This document shows positions 45,101-54,590 of a DNA stretch of 64,000 nt, in pieces. A model generated the notes under the pieces. The model searched no databases, was not told where the DNA came from, and saw only the letters and a list, made by a program, of their open reading frames with translations. Source of the DNA: an uncultured Mediterraneibacter sp. (GTDB lineage: Bacteria; Bacillota; Clostridia; Lachnospirales; Lachnospiraceae); the NCBI RefSeq assembly GCF_944377805.1, contig NZ_CALWFZ010000002.1, forward strand, positions 124,001 through 188,000. The letters are read 5' to 3'. The stretch's first letter is position 1, and every line of letters starts with the position of its first letter. The position numbers were made by a program, and so were the translations under genes.

Positions 45101-46537
45101 ATGAAAAAGACAAAAGTAGTATGCACAATGGGGCCGAATACAAATAACAGAGAGCTGATGAAGAATCTGATTCTGAATGGAATGGATGTGGCCCGTTTTA
45201 ATTTCTCGCATGGGGATCACGAAGAGCAGAAAGGCAGAATGGATATGCTCAAAGAGCTTCGTGAAGAACTTCATACGAATACGGCGATCCTCCTCGATAC
45301 GAAGGGACCGGAGATCCGTACCGGACAGCTCAAAGACGGCAAAAAAGTCACTCTGGAAAACGGAGCGGTATTTACCCTGACTACAAAAGAGGTTGAGGGT
45401 GACCAGTCAAGAGTGTCTATCACATATGAGGGGCTTCCGGATGATGTCGAGAAGGGAAGCACTATCCTGATCGACGACGGACTGATCGGGTTGAAAGTGA
45501 CGAAAAAGACAGATACAGATATTATCTGTGAAGTGGTTAACGGAGGAGAGCTGGGCGAAAAGAAGGGCGTCAATGTGCCGAATGTGGCTGTACGTCTGCC
45601 GGCGCTTACCGAGAAAGATAAAGACGATTTGAGATTCGGTGTGGAACAGGGCGTTGACTTTATCGCGGCTTCATTTGTAAGAAACGCGGAATGCGTCCTG
45701 ACTATCAAAGCTTTCCTGAAAGAACTGGGAGCTCCGTACATTCCGATTATCGCAAAGATCGAAAACGCAGAGGGAATCCTCAATATCGACGAGATCATTC
45801 GCGCTGCGGATGGAATCATGGTAGCCAGAGGAGATCTGGGCGTGGAAATACCGGCAGAGGAAGTTCCGTATCTTCAGAAGGTCATGATCCAGAAGTGTAA
45901 CGATAACTTCAAGCCTGTTATTACGGCAACTCAGATGCTGGATTCCATGATCCGTAATCCCCGTCCAACCCGCGCCGAGGTGACGGATGTGGCGAACGCG
46001 GTATATGACGGCACAGACGCGGTGATGCTCTCAGGGGAGACTGCTCAGGGCAAATACCCGCTTGAGGCGCTTCAGATGATGGTTCATATTATCGAGAATA
46101 CAGAGCAGCATCTGAACTATGACATGATGCTCAACAATGCAGGGGAACATTTAAAGAGCGGGCTTTCCAGCGCCATCGGATATTCTTCCGTTCTGGCCGC
46201 GGCAAACCTGAACGCGAAATGCATTATCACGCCTTCTGTGTCGGGGGCCACGACAAGAGTTGTATCCAAAATGCGCCCGAGACAGGAGATTCTCGGAATC
46301 ACTCCTAATGAACGTACGCTCAGGAGAATGTCGATTTACTGGGGGGTTCGTCCTCTGAAGTCGATTCAGTTCAATACAACAGATGATATTTGCAACGGAG
46401 CGATTGAGCTGGCGACGGTTAAGGAGTATATTGAGCCGGGCGACGTGGTCGTGCTGACGGCGGGCATTCCTTCCCGGAATATCACGCAGGAGCACACGGC
46501 AAACAGCAATATGATGCGTATTGCCACAGTGGAATAA
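45101..46537 (+). CDS. pyk: Pyruvate kinase
   Basis: A 478-residue pyruvate kinase, transferring phosphate from phosphoenolpyruvate to ADP. KKTKVVCTMGPNT is the N-terminal motif; ARFNFSHGDHEEQ, LDTKGPEIRTG, the catalytic region IIAKIENAEGILNIDEI with the Lys, MVARGDLGVEIP and TATQMLDSMIRNPRPTRAE are present. It lacks the extra C-terminal PEP-utiliser-like domain seen in some Firmicutes. AAGGAGAG precedes the ATG. Confidence 0.97.
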   Translation: MKKTKVVCTMGPNTNNRELMKNLILNGMDVARFNFSHGDHEEQKGRMDMLKELREELHTNTAILLDTKGPEIRTGQLKDGKKVTLENGAVFTLTTKEVEGDQSRVSITYEGLPDDVEKGSTILIDDGLIGLKVTKKTDTDIICEVVNGGELGEKKGVNVPNVAVRLPALTEKDKDDLRFGVEQGVDFIAASFVRNAECVLTIKAFLKELGAPYIPIIAKIENAEGILNIDEIIRAADGIMVARGDLGVEIPAEEVPYLQKVMIQKCNDNFKPVITATQMLDSMIRNPRPTRAEVTDVANAVYDGTDAVMLSGETAQGKYPLEALQMMVHIIENTEQHLNYDMMLNNAGEHLKSGLSSAIGYSSVLAAANLNAKCIITPSVSGATTRVVSKMRPRQEILGITPNERTLRRMSIYWGVRPLKSIQFNTTDDICNGAIELATVKEYIEPGDVVVLTAGIPSRNITQEHTANSNMMRIATVE

Positions 46538-46573
46538 TAATTACAAAAACGGAAAAGTCAGGAGACAGAACAG

Positions 46574-47848
46574 ATGACAAAGAAACCATTCGTGACGAAA
46601 GAACAGATTGAAGAGATCGTCAAAACTTATCCGACGCCTTTTCACCTTTATGATGAGAAGGGAATCAGAGAGAATGCGAAAGCCTTAAAGGAAGCGTTCT
46701 CCTGGAATCCGGGGTACAAAGAGTACTTTGCAGTAAAGGCTACTCCAAATCCTTTTTTGATTGATATATTGAAGGAGTACGGCTGCGGCTGTGACTGTTC
46801 CTCTTATACGGAACTCCTTCTTTCAGACGCGCTTGACATCAGGGGAGAGGACATTATGTTCTCATCAAATGACACGCCGGCGGAAGACTTCATTCTGGCG
46901 GACAAACTGGGCGCTATTATCAACCTGGATGATATTACTCATATTGAGTACCTTGAAAAAGCGATCGGACATATACCGGAGACGATCAGCTGCCGTTACA
47001 ATCCAGGCGGACTGTTCAAGATCAGTAATGATATTATGGACAATCCGGGAGATGCCAAATACGGAATGACGACAGATCAGATTCTCGAAGCGTTTAAGAC
47101 ATTAAAGGAAAAGGGAGCGAAAGAATTCGGAATTCACGCTTTCCTTGCGAGCAATACAGTTACAAATGACTATTACCCGATGCTTGCCAAGATTTTATTT
47201 GAACAGGCGGTGAGACTGTCAAAAGAGGCCGGAGTTCATATCAAGTTCATTAATCTATCAGGCGGAATAGGCATACCGTACACACCGGATCAGGAGCCCA
47301 ATGATATATACGCCATAGGAGAGGGCGTCCGCAAAGTGTATGAGGAAGTTCTTATCCCGGCAGGAATGGGCGATGTGGCGATTTATACGGAACTGGGCCG
47401 TTATATGATGGCTCCGTACGGCTGCCTTGTGACAAAAGCCATCCATGAGAAACACACATATAAGGAGTATATCGGTGTGGACGCGTGTGCGGTTAACCTG
47501 ATGCGCCCCGCAATGTACGGAGCATACCATCATATTACGGTGCTGGGAAAAGAAGACGCTCCGTGCGATCACAAATATGATGTGACCGGATCTCTGTGTG
47601 AGAACAACGACAAATTTGCCATAGACCGTATGCTTCCTCAGATTGATACCGGGGATTATCTCGTGCTCCACGATACCGGAGCTCACGGATTTTCTATGGG
47701 ATATAACTATAATGGAAAACTTAAATCAGCAGAGTTGCTTCTCAAAGAGGATGGAACGGTTCAGATTATAAGACGCGCTGAGACGCCGGCAGACTATTTC
47801 GCGACATTTGACTGCTTTGATATTGGCAGGAAACTGCTTGAAAAATAA
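46574..47848 (+). CDS. lysA: Diaminopimelate decarboxylase
   Basis: A 424-residue fold III PLP decarboxylase, the last step of lysine synthesis. It opens TPFHLYDEKGIRENAK; the PLP Lys is in YFAVKATPNPFLI (about 54); NLSGGIGIPY and ELGRYMMAP bind the cofactor phosphate, and DTGAHGFSMGYNYNG is the C-terminal motif. Some details (DCSSYTELLLS, MFSSNDTP) belong to a LysA subgroup of Clostridia. It follows pyk by 36 bases, with AGGAGAC before the ATG. Confidence 0.9.
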   Translation: MTKKPFVTKEQIEEIVKTYPTPFHLYDEKGIRENAKALKEAFSWNPGYKEYFAVKATPNPFLIDILKEYGCGCDCSSYTELLLSDALDIRGEDIMFSSNDTPAEDFILADKLGAIINLDDITHIEYLEKAIGHIPETISCRYNPGGLFKISNDIMDNPGDAKYGMTTDQILEAFKTLKEKGAKEFGIHAFLASNTVTNDYYPMLAKILFEQAVRLSKEAGVHIKFINLSGGIGIPYTPDQEPNDIYAIGEGVRKVYEEVLIPAGMGDVAIYTELGRYMMAPYGCLVTKAIHEKHTYKEYIGVDACAVNLMRPAMYGAYHHITVLGKEDAPCDHKYDVTGSLCENNDKFAIDRMLPQIDTGDYLVLHDTGAHGFSMGYNYNGKLKSAELLLKEDGTVQIIRRAETPADYFATFDCFDIGRKLLEK

Positions 47849-47851
47849 TAG

Positions 47852-47880
47852 TTGCGCAGAGTGTCTGCGGATGGTATAAT
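47852..47880 (+). promoter_or_regulatory. tRNA-Leu(CAA) promoter
   Basis: TTGCGC at 47852-47857 and TATAAT at 47875-47880 with a 17-base spacer. Confidence 0.75.
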
Positions 47881-47884
47881 TGTT

Positions 47885-47906
47885 CGTGGCTTCAAGCGAA
47901 GCCACG
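47885..47906 (+). promoter_or_regulatory. Hairpin in the tRNA-Leu leader
   Basis: CGTGGCTTC/GAAGCCACG, a perfect nine-base stem with loop AAGC, occupies nearly the whole leader between promoter and tRNA. It may guide RNase P or 5' processing. Confidence 0.55.
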
Positions 47907-47910
47907 TTGA

Positions 47911-47993
47911 GCGGATGTGGCGGAATGGCAGACGCACAAGACTCAAAATCTTGCGTAGGTGACTACGTGTGGGTTCAAGTCCCACCATCCGCA
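47911..47993 (+). tRNA. tRNA-Leu (anticodon CAA)
   Basis: Acceptor arms GCGGATG (47911-47917) and CATCCGC (47986-47992) pair, with discriminator A. The anticodon loop CTCAAAA places CAA at 47944-47946. A long variable arm and the T-loop GGTTCAAGTCC confirm a class II tRNA. CCA is not encoded. Confidence 0.95.
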
Positions 47994-48001
47994 TTGAACA
48001 A

Positions 48002-48046
48002 AATCCCGAAAGTATCGGAAATCACGATACTTTCGGGATTTTTCTT
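48002..48046 (+). terminator. Terminator after tRNA-Leu(CAA)
   Basis: A stem of at least 15 bases, ATCCCGAAAGTATCG with its complement (48003-48017 with 48025-48039), is followed by TTTTTC. Confidence 0.92.
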
Positions 48047-48143
48047 TTTGGCATTTCTGACGATTGCTGGGAAAATCCGCAGAAAACGACAAATTGTATA
48101 CAAGCATACAACATATTTTAACTTTTACTTGCACTATTTGACA

Positions 48144-48149
48144 TATAAT
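48144..48149 (+). promoter_or_regulatory. Candidate -10 for the glucosaminidase gene
   Basis: TATAAT lies 64 bases before the TTG start. No good -35 is found at 16-18 bases; ACTTTT at 48121-48126 is weak. Confidence 0.4.
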
Positions 48150-48212
48150 GTTAATCTGAAACTGTATCAGTATCTATAAATAATTAATAAGGATAAGGAG
48201 GGAAGTATACAA

Positions 48213-50417
48213 TTGATAAGGAAAACCAAATTACTGATATGTATGCTTTGCATGTCGATGATCCTGACGGTCTTACCGGGCATGGAAAGTTACGCGGCAG
48301 GAGAGGGGGAGACATCGGCCGCGGCATCAGAACTTCAGGATGAAAACAGCCAGCGTCTCGAAGAGACTACCGCAATTGATGAGAACGGCAGTATCTATGA
48401 GATCAGCGGCGGCGAGGGTACGGTCGGAGGCGATGACACCGCCGAAAGTACAGACGCGGAAAATACGGAAACAGAAGAACAGACAGAGGCAAAAGACAGC
48501 GGAATTGCTCTTTTTTCGGCACGTTCTGCAAGTGCTGTCAGTTTACAGGTGGTTAATTTTAATACGAAGGGGAACGCTGTAACTTATTATAACGGACAGG
48601 AAGGTTATACAAACGGGGCTTATGGCGCTGACGCAGCTTATCTGGGGAAAGATTCCAGCGGCAATATCCGCTTTATGCTGGCGGGTGAGACCGGAACGGT
48701 AAAGGCGACAGATGTTGAGCTTGTAAACTATTCGTCCGTTGCGAATAACGTCAGCTATTACACAGTTTCAGGTGGAAAACTGATTCATAAAGTCTCTCAG
48801 AATCTGACCAAAGCGCCGTCATCTTCAATTAATAACGGGCCGGCGCCGTCCTATCTGAGTGAAGGCGGAAAATATTACAGCTATGACGGGCATTATTTCT
48901 ACACAGACTACAGTAAGATGCTCAGCGATTATCAGAATAACTCTGTGGGAAAATCCGCAGTAAACGCGGGAAATGCATTTTATAATTATTTCCAGTTCCT
49001 TGATATGAATGATTCTACCGGCTACAGCGGTGCTGAACTGGAGAATATTCTTCAGACTGCGATGAAAAATGCCGGGAAATCATCATCTTCTTCCAAACTG
49101 ACGGGGACGGGCACGATTTTCGTAAAGTATCAGAATACATACAGTGTCAACGCCCTTCTGTCTCTGAGCATTGCTATTAATGAGAGCGCATGGGGAACGA
49201 GCTCGATTAGTGTAAATAAGAATAATATATTCGGGTTGAACGCAGTTGACAGTTCTCCTGGACAGAGCGCGAATTATTTTGCCAGCGTGGACGACTGTAT
49301 CCGTGAGTTTATGTCACACTGGATGGCAAACGGATACTTAAAAGACGGAAACTGGAAGAACTATGGTGAATATCTGGGTAATAAAGACGGTGGCATTAAC
49401 GTAAAATATGCGTCAGATCCTTACTGGGGAGAGAAAGCTGCCGCGTTGGCATGGAGCCTGGATACAGCCGGAGGTAACCGGGACTACCTGGGGACGGGTT
49501 CTGATGACGGTGCAAGCGGCGACACACCTTCCACAGATGAGGGTGTTACTCCGCCGACAGCAGATAAACCAACGGGAAGCGACGAGCCGACTGTGGACAA
49601 TGAGCCTGCGGGAAGCGACGAACCGACTGTGGACAATGAGCCTGCGGGAAGCGACGAGCCGACTGTGGACAATGAGCCTGCGGGAAGCGACGAACCGACT
49701 GTGGACAATGAGCCTGCGGGAAGCGACGAGCCGACTGTGGACAATGAGCCTGCGGGAAGCGACGAACCGACTGTGGACAATGAGTCTTCAGGAAGCAGCG
49801 AACCGACCGTGGACAATGAGCCGACAGGAAGCAGCGAGCCGGCGGTTGAACTTAAGCCGAGCGTGCAGGAGCAGGGTTCTCTTAACAACCCGACGGTAGA
49901 AGTGACACCTGTTAAATCATCGAGCAGAGAACTCACTGATTCGGACAGAGGGATCACGGTTTCCGGTCAGTTGTCTGGTGACGCTGTGTTAAGCGTTAAG
50001 ACAGTTGAGCCAAATACGGAAGAATATACGAAATATGTCTCGGCGGATCCGGTAAAAGGCAAAGTGATCCTTGGAGTGTATGACATTACTTTGACAGGAA
50101 CTGCGGAGGGCGAGATACAGCTGACCTTCCAGGTGAATTCGGAATTCAACGGCAAGAATGTAATTATTCTTCATTATCTGGATGACGGCAGCTATGAGAC
50201 GTATAAAGGTACTGTAAAGGACGGGCGTGTGACAATCAGCGTGAAAGGATTTTCCCCCTATGTGATCGCGCTGGATGAAGCTTCCTCAGACAGCAGTACG
50301 GCAAACAGAGCACCGCAGACCGGCGATACATCTGACTTTGGCATCTGGATTGCCATGATGGGTGTTTCGGTGTCGATCGGACTGGCGGCAGTGTTAAAGA
50401 GAAGAGCTCTGAGATAG
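48213..50417 (+). CDS. Sortase-anchored cell-wall glucosaminidase (GH73-like) with tandem repeats
   Basis: A 734-residue surface protein. A signal peptide (about 1-28, cut near SYA-AG) is followed by an acidic Glu/Thr linker, a beta-rich part (about 105-215), and a GH73/LytD-like glucosaminidase domain (about 270-415) with the catalytic Glu in SIAINESAWGTSSIS. Eight 12-residue repeats (consensus GSDEPTVDNEPA, about 455-550) form a stalk, then a beta-sandwich region. The end APQTGD (about 700), a hydrophobic helix and KRRALR is a variant LPXTG sorting signal. It probably remodels peptidoglycan. The start is TTG, 10 bases after AAGGAGGG. Confidence 0.85.
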   Translation: MIRKTKLLICMLCMSMILTVLPGMESYAAGEGETSAAASELQDENSQRLEETTAIDENGSIYEISGGEGTVGGDDTAESTDAENTETEEQTEAKDSGIALFSARSASAVSLQVVNFNTKGNAVTYYNGQEGYTNGAYGADAAYLGKDSSGNIRFMLAGETGTVKATDVELVNYSSVANNVSYYTVSGGKLIHKVSQNLTKAPSSSINNGPAPSYLSEGGKYYSYDGHYFYTDYSKMLSDYQNNSVGKSAVNAGNAFYNYFQFLDMNDSTGYSGAELENILQTAMKNAGKSSSSSKLTGTGTIFVKYQNTYSVNALLSLSIAINESAWGTSSISVNKNNIFGLNAVDSSPGQSANYFASVDDCIREFMSHWMANGYLKDGNWKNYGEYLGNKDGGINVKYASDPYWGEKAAALAWSLDTAGGNRDYLGTGSDDGASGDTPSTDEGVTPPTADKPTGSDEPTVDNEPAGSDEPTVDNEPAGSDEPTVDNEPAGSDEPTVDNEPAGSDEPTVDNEPAGSDEPTVDNESSGSSEPTVDNEPTGSSEPAVELKPSVQEQGSLNNPTVEVTPVKSSSRELTDSDRGITVSGQLSGDAVLSVKTVEPNTEEYTKYVSADPVKGKVILGVYDITLTGTAEGEIQLTFQVNSEFNGKNVIILHYLDDGSYETYKGTVKDGRVTISVKGFSPYVIALDEASSDSSTANRAPQTGDTSDFGIWIAMMGVSVSIGLAAVLKRRALR
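49575..49862 (+). repeat. Eight 36-bp coding tandem repeats
   Basis: Units start at 49575, 49611, 49647, 49683, 49719, 49755, 49791 and 49827. The first six are nearly identical but alternate GAG and GAA in the same codon, giving a 72-bp higher period; the last two are diverged. Confidence 0.9.
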
Positions 50418-50465
50418 CTACAAGATAACAGATACATGATACAGATACATAATTAGAAAAACAGG

Positions 50466-50540
50466 AAAAGACCGGAACTGTGACTGGCAGGTACTGGGGA
50501 AAACCCGGATACCATCCAGACCGCAGGCCGGTCTTTTCTT
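50466..50540 (+). terminator. Terminator after the glucosaminidase gene
   Basis: AAAAGACCGG (50466-50475) pairs with CCGGTCTTTT (50528-50537). The 52-base loop can itself fold (GGTACTGGG with CCCGGATACC). Confidence 0.65.
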
Positions 50541-50582
50541 GTGACGGCGACAAGCCAGAGTCCGGGCTTGCCCGAGACCTTG
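50541..50582. repeat. Dispersed ~41-bp element, copy B
   Basis: It starts GTGACGGCGA directly at the end of the terminator T run and matches 34000-34040 closely, sharing AGTCCGG, CTTGCCCGAGA and CTTG. Confidence 0.65.
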
Positions 50583-50630
50583 AAGATCGCTTGCAATTCC
50601 GAAATGTGCCTTCCGGCGATAATTTTACTT

Positions 50631-51248
50631 CTACAGAATCTTAATAAGTTCAGAAAAGTTCTGAATGCGTACAGATGCATCAGGAACGCTGCCAAATCCA
50701 TACTCAGCGAAAATGAAAGGAATATCAGCTCTCTTACAGGAATCGGCGTCTCCCTGTGTGTCCCCTACATATACGGGGGATGAAAGCCGGTTTTTCTCCA
50801 TAAGCATTCGGATTGTATCACCTTTGCAAAGCCGGGTTTCCCCATAGCAGAGATGGTCCTTTATATAGGGGGCCAGCCCTGTGGTCTTCAGCATGATCTC
50901 GATATATCCACACTGGCAGTTGCTCACAATATAAAGAGGGTAGCGGAGTGAAAGCTCCTTGATCGTATCCGCCACGCCCTCATAGAGAGCGCCCGGATGA
51001 TCTTCCAGATAGGCGTTCTCTGTCTCAAAGCACAGATCAAGAAGCCTCATACGGTCATCTTCGGGCAGCATGGGGAATATCGCATCGGCGATTTCGGTCA
51101 TTGTTTTGCCAAAGTGGCTGCTTAAAGATACAGGATCTAAGATCAGATCAAGGTCCGTGTTTTCCTGGATTGCTTTATTCCAGGACTTTGCCACTGATTC
51201 GGTGGAATCCCAGATTGTACCGTCAACATCAAAAATGATACTGTCCAT
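50631..51248 (-). CDS. HAD-superfamily hydrolase
   Basis: A 205-residue HAD phosphatase: IIFDVDGTIWDSTESVAKSW (motif I), YIVSNCQCGYIEIM (motif II), a Lys in TRLCKGDTIRML (motif III) and YVGDTQGDADSCKRA (motif IV). It is of the Gph-like subfamily; the substrate is not predictable. AAGGAG lies before the ATG. It stands alone between the wall enzyme and polA. Confidence 0.85.
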   Translation of the reverse strand: MDSIIFDVDGTIWDSTESVAKSWNKAIQENTDLDLILDPVSLSSHFGKTMTEIADAIFPMLPEDDRMRLLDLCFETENAYLEDHPGALYEGVADTIKELSLRYPLYIVSNCQCGYIEIMLKTTGLAPYIKDHLCYGETRLCKGDTIRMLMEKNRLSSPVYVGDTQGDADSCKRADIPFIFAEYGFGSVPDASVRIQNFSELIKIL

Positions 51249-51323
51249 TTTGTATTCTCCTTATGTGTAATATGTCATTTATAATACCACAAAAACAGCC
51301 TTTAAAAAAGATAATTTTTAGTG

Positions 51324-51329
51324 TATACT
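51324..51329 (+). promoter_or_regulatory. Candidate extended -10 of polA
   Basis: TATACT preceded by GTG is seen 31 bases before the coding start; the -35 (TTTAAA, 51301-51306) is poor. Confidence 0.4.
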
Positions 51330-51362
51330 TTAGTAATGATTATTGGACGGAGGCAGTGATTG

Positions 51363-53978
51363 GTGAGAGAAAAAATCGTATTAATCGACGGACACAGCAT
51401 TTTGAACAGAGCTTTTTACGGCGTGCCTGATCTGACAAATTCAGAGGGGCTGCATACGAACGCGATCTATGGATTTTTAAATATTATGTTTAAGGTTCTG
51501 GATGAGGAGCAGCCGGAATATCTCACGGTTACATTTGATGTGCACGCGCCTACATTCCGGCATAAGATGTACGCGGATTATAAGGGGACGAGAAAGCCTA
51601 TGGCCGAAGAGCTGCGCCAGCAGGTGCCGGTGCTCAAGGAAGTGCTTCAGGCGATGGATATTGAGATCATAGAGAAAGAAGGGCTGGAAGCGGATGACCT
51701 GCTCGGCACCATTTCCCGAATGTGCGAGGAGAAGGGGATGGATGTATCGATTATCTCGGGAGACCGGGATACGCTGCAGCTTGCAACAGAACATGTCAAG
51801 ATTCGCATACCCAAGACAAAGCAGGGCAGGACCGAGGTGGAAGACTACAACGCGCCTGAGGTTGTTGAGAGGTATGGAGTGACGCCCCGGGAGTTTATTG
51901 ACGTGAAGGCGCTGATGGGAGATGCCTCGGATAATATACCAGGAGTTCCGGGGGTGGGAGAGAAGACGGCCACAAAGATTATACAGGAATATAAATGTAT
52001 CGAGAACGCGTATGAGCATGTAGATGAGCTAAAGCCTCCCCGCGCCAGCAAGAACTTAAAGGAATACTGGGAGCAGGCTCAGATGAGCAAGACACTTGCG
52101 ACGATTGACACTCACGCGCAGATTGATTTTGATCTGAATAAAGCCAGATACGGGAATCCGTATACAAGGGCGGCCCACGAGATGTTCCAGCGCCTTCAGT
52201 TTAAAAATATGCTCGGCAGATTTGACGTGGATGTTTCTGTGAATGCTGTGGAAGATGCGTTCCGGGAAGTGACAGATCCGGAAGAAATTAATGCGGTGTT
52301 CGCTGAAGCAGAAAAATCTTCCTGTGTGGGAGCGGCGTTTTCCAGAGATGAGGGGAATGTGCTTCCCCTGTTTGCACATTCTTCCGGATATGGGAGGATC
52401 GCGCTTGCGTGGGGAAAGGACAAGATCGTGTCGATCCCGTGTGATATGGAGATGAATCTGGAGGAACTTTCACACCGTCTGTCTCATCTGGCGGGTACAG
52501 TTAAGTGCTTCTCCATGTGCGGCCTTAAGGAGTATCTCTCATTGCTTCCTGAGTCGAAAGCAGAGAACTGTTTTGACGTCATTGTGGCAGCGTACCTTCT
52601 TAACCCTCTGAAGAGCGATTATAATTACGAGGATGTGGCGAGGGAACAGCTGGGGATTCTGATTGACGAGAAAAAGGATGATGCGGCAAAAGCCTGCTAT
52701 GAGGCGTATACTGCTTATGCCTCTGCGCCTCTTCTCAGTGAAAAACTGGAGCAGCAAGGAATGGACAGGCTGTTTTATGAGATTGAAATGCCCCTGTTGT
52801 TTACACTGTTTGATATGGAGCAGGCGGGAGTCAGGATAGAGGCAGAAGCACTGAAAGTCTACGGCGATCAGCTCGGAGAGAGGATTGCAGAGCTGGAACG
52901 TGAGATTTATGAAATGGCGGGAGAGGAGTTTAATATCAATTCCCCTAAACAACTGGGAGTGATTCTGTTCGAGAAACTTGGCATGCCTCATGCGAAAAAG
53001 ACGAAGACGGGATATTCCACGGCGGCTGATGTGCTTGATAAACTGGCGCCGGAATATCCGGTTGTGGCAAAGATTCTGGAATACCGCCAGCTTGCGAAAC
53101 TGAAATCAACTTATGCGGACGGTCTGGCCGCTTTTATCGGAGCGGACGGGCGCATCCACGGGAAGTTCAACCAGACCGTGACGGCTACAGGGAGGCTCAG
53201 CAGTACAGAGCCGAACTTACAGAACATTCCGGTTCGGATGGAACTGGGTCGGCTGATTCGGAAGGTGTTTGTGCCAAAAGAAGGATATGTCTTTGTAGAT
53301 GCTGACTATTCTCAGATTGAACTTAGAATACTGGCGCATTGTTCCGGTGACGAGCAGCTGATCCAGGCGTACAGAGAGGCGAAAGATATTCACAGAATGA
53401 CGGCAGCTCAGGTGTTCCATACTCCTTTTGACGAGGTGACGGATCTCCAGCGGCGCAATGCCAAAGCGGTAAATTTCGGGATTGTGTATGGAATCAGTTC
53501 CTTTGGTCTAAGCCAGGATCTGAGCATTACAAGAAAAGAAGCATCTGAGTATATTGAACACTACTTTGAGACTTATCCGGGAGTTAAAAAGTTTCTGGAT
53601 GATTCAGTTGCCCATGCCAGAGAGAAAGGATATGCCGTAACGCTTTTCGGCCGCAGGCGCCCGGTGCCGGAGCTGAAATCCAGCAATTTTATGCAGAGGA
53701 GTTTCGGGGAACGGGTGGCCATGAACGCTCCGATTCAGGGAACTGCCGCAGATATTATCAAGATTGCGATGATTGGCGTAGGGGAAGAACTGAAGAAGAG
53801 AAACCTGAAGTCCAGGCTGATCCTTCAGGTGCACGATGAACTCCTGATTGAGGCCGAAGAGTCAGAAGTGGAGGAAGTGAAGTCCATTCTGAGAGATAAA
53901 ATGGAGAATGCTGCCGGGCTTTCTGTGCCTCTGATCGCGGATATGCATACGGGAAAGACATGGTATGAGGCGAAATAG
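51363..53978 (+). CDS. polA: DNA polymerase I
   Basis: A family A polymerase of 871 residues. The 5'-3' exonuclease domain (about 1-290) shows LIDGHSILNRAFYG, GLEADDLLGT and the helix-hairpin-helix GVPGVGEKTA. The middle 3'-5' exonuclease domain (about 300-480) lacks the DxE metal motif, so proofreading is probably absent, as in Bacillus. The polymerase domain has motif A VDADYSQIELRILAH (about 642), motif B around RRNAKAVNFGIVYG and motif C QVHDELL (about 822). The start is GTG at 51363 (9 bases from GGAGG) or TTG at 51360; I prefer GTG. coaE follows closely. Confidence 0.96.
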   Translation: MREKIVLIDGHSILNRAFYGVPDLTNSEGLHTNAIYGFLNIMFKVLDEEQPEYLTVTFDVHAPTFRHKMYADYKGTRKPMAEELRQQVPVLKEVLQAMDIEIIEKEGLEADDLLGTISRMCEEKGMDVSIISGDRDTLQLATEHVKIRIPKTKQGRTEVEDYNAPEVVERYGVTPREFIDVKALMGDASDNIPGVPGVGEKTATKIIQEYKCIENAYEHVDELKPPRASKNLKEYWEQAQMSKTLATIDTHAQIDFDLNKARYGNPYTRAAHEMFQRLQFKNMLGRFDVDVSVNAVEDAFREVTDPEEINAVFAEAEKSSCVGAAFSRDEGNVLPLFAHSSGYGRIALAWGKDKIVSIPCDMEMNLEELSHRLSHLAGTVKCFSMCGLKEYLSLLPESKAENCFDVIVAAYLLNPLKSDYNYEDVAREQLGILIDEKKDDAAKACYEAYTAYASAPLLSEKLEQQGMDRLFYEIEMPLLFTLFDMEQAGVRIEAEALKVYGDQLGERIAELEREIYEMAGEEFNINSPKQLGVILFEKLGMPHAKKTKTGYSTAADVLDKLAPEYPVVAKILEYRQLAKLKSTYADGLAAFIGADGRIHGKFNQTVTATGRLSSTEPNLQNIPVRMELGRLIRKVFVPKEGYVFVDADYSQIELRILAHCSGDEQLIQAYREAKDIHRMTAAQVFHTPFDEVTDLQRRNAKAVNFGIVYGISSFGLSQDLSITRKEASEYIEHYFETYPGVKKFLDDSVAHAREKGYAVTLFGRRRPVPELKSSNFMQRSFGERVAMNAPIQGTAADIIKIAMIGVGEELKKRNLKSRLILQVHDELLIEAEESEVEEVKSILRDKMENAAGLSVPLIADMHTGKTWYEAK

Positions 53979-54005
53979 CGAAGTGCGGAAAGGATGGCAT
54001 TATAT

Positions 54006-54590
54006 ATGAAAGTCCTGGGAATTACAGGGGGCGTGGGTTCCGGAAAGAGCGAAATCCTGAAATATCTTAAAAGTGCGTACGGCGCCCGGATCTGCCAGAT
54101 GGATGAAAAGGCAAGGGAGCTTCAGAAAAAGGGGACGGACTGCTTTAAAAAGATCGTCATGGCGTTCGGCCCTTCTGTCGTAGCTGCGGACGGGGAACTG
54201 GACCGGCGCAGGCTGGGAGAAATTGTATTTCAGGACAGGGAAAAACTGGCCGTGCTAAACGGGATTGTTCATCCGGAGGTGATCCGCTGTGTAAACTTTG
54301 AGATTGAACAGAAGAGAAAAGAGAATATTTCCCTCTATGTGGTGGAGGCGGCGCTGCTTCCGGATGTGGGAAAACAGTTGTGTGACGAACTATGGTACAT
54401 TTATGCGGAAGAGCATATTCGCCGGAGCCGTCTGAAAGCTTCCCGGGGATATACAGATGAACAGATCAGCAGAATGATCGCGTCGCAGCCCGGCGAAGAA
54501 GACTTCCGGGCGGTCAGCAGCGCGGTGATTGACAACAGCGGTTCGTTTGAAGATACAAAAAGACAAATAGGAGAGAGATTAAAATTATGA
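54006..54590 (+). CDS. coaE: Dephospho-CoA kinase
   Basis: A 194-residue P-loop kinase for the last step of coenzyme A synthesis. Walker A is GITGGVGSGKSEIL at the N-terminus; the substrate segments QMDEKAREL and LNGIVHPEVIRC and the lid RLKASRGYTDEQI are typical. The frame also opens at ATG 53994, but GGAAAGGA ends there, which favours 54006. It follows polA, a common Firmicutes order, and overlaps the next gene by 4 bases. Confidence 0.93.
   Translation: MKVLGITGGVGSGKSEILKYLKSAYGARICQMDEKARELQKKGTDCFKKIVMAFGPSVVAADGELDRRRLGEIVFQDREKLAVLNGIVHPEVIRCVNFEIEQKRKENISLYVVEAALLPDVGKQLCDELWYIYAEEHIRRSRLKASRGYTDEQISRMIASQPGEEDFRAVSSAVIDNSGSFEDTKRQIGERLKL

Noticed and set aside
49575-49862. Regular 36-bp repeats that resemble a CRISPR array by period
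   Set aside because: They are directly adjacent without spacers, lie in frame inside a surface protein and encode GSDEPTVDNEPA.
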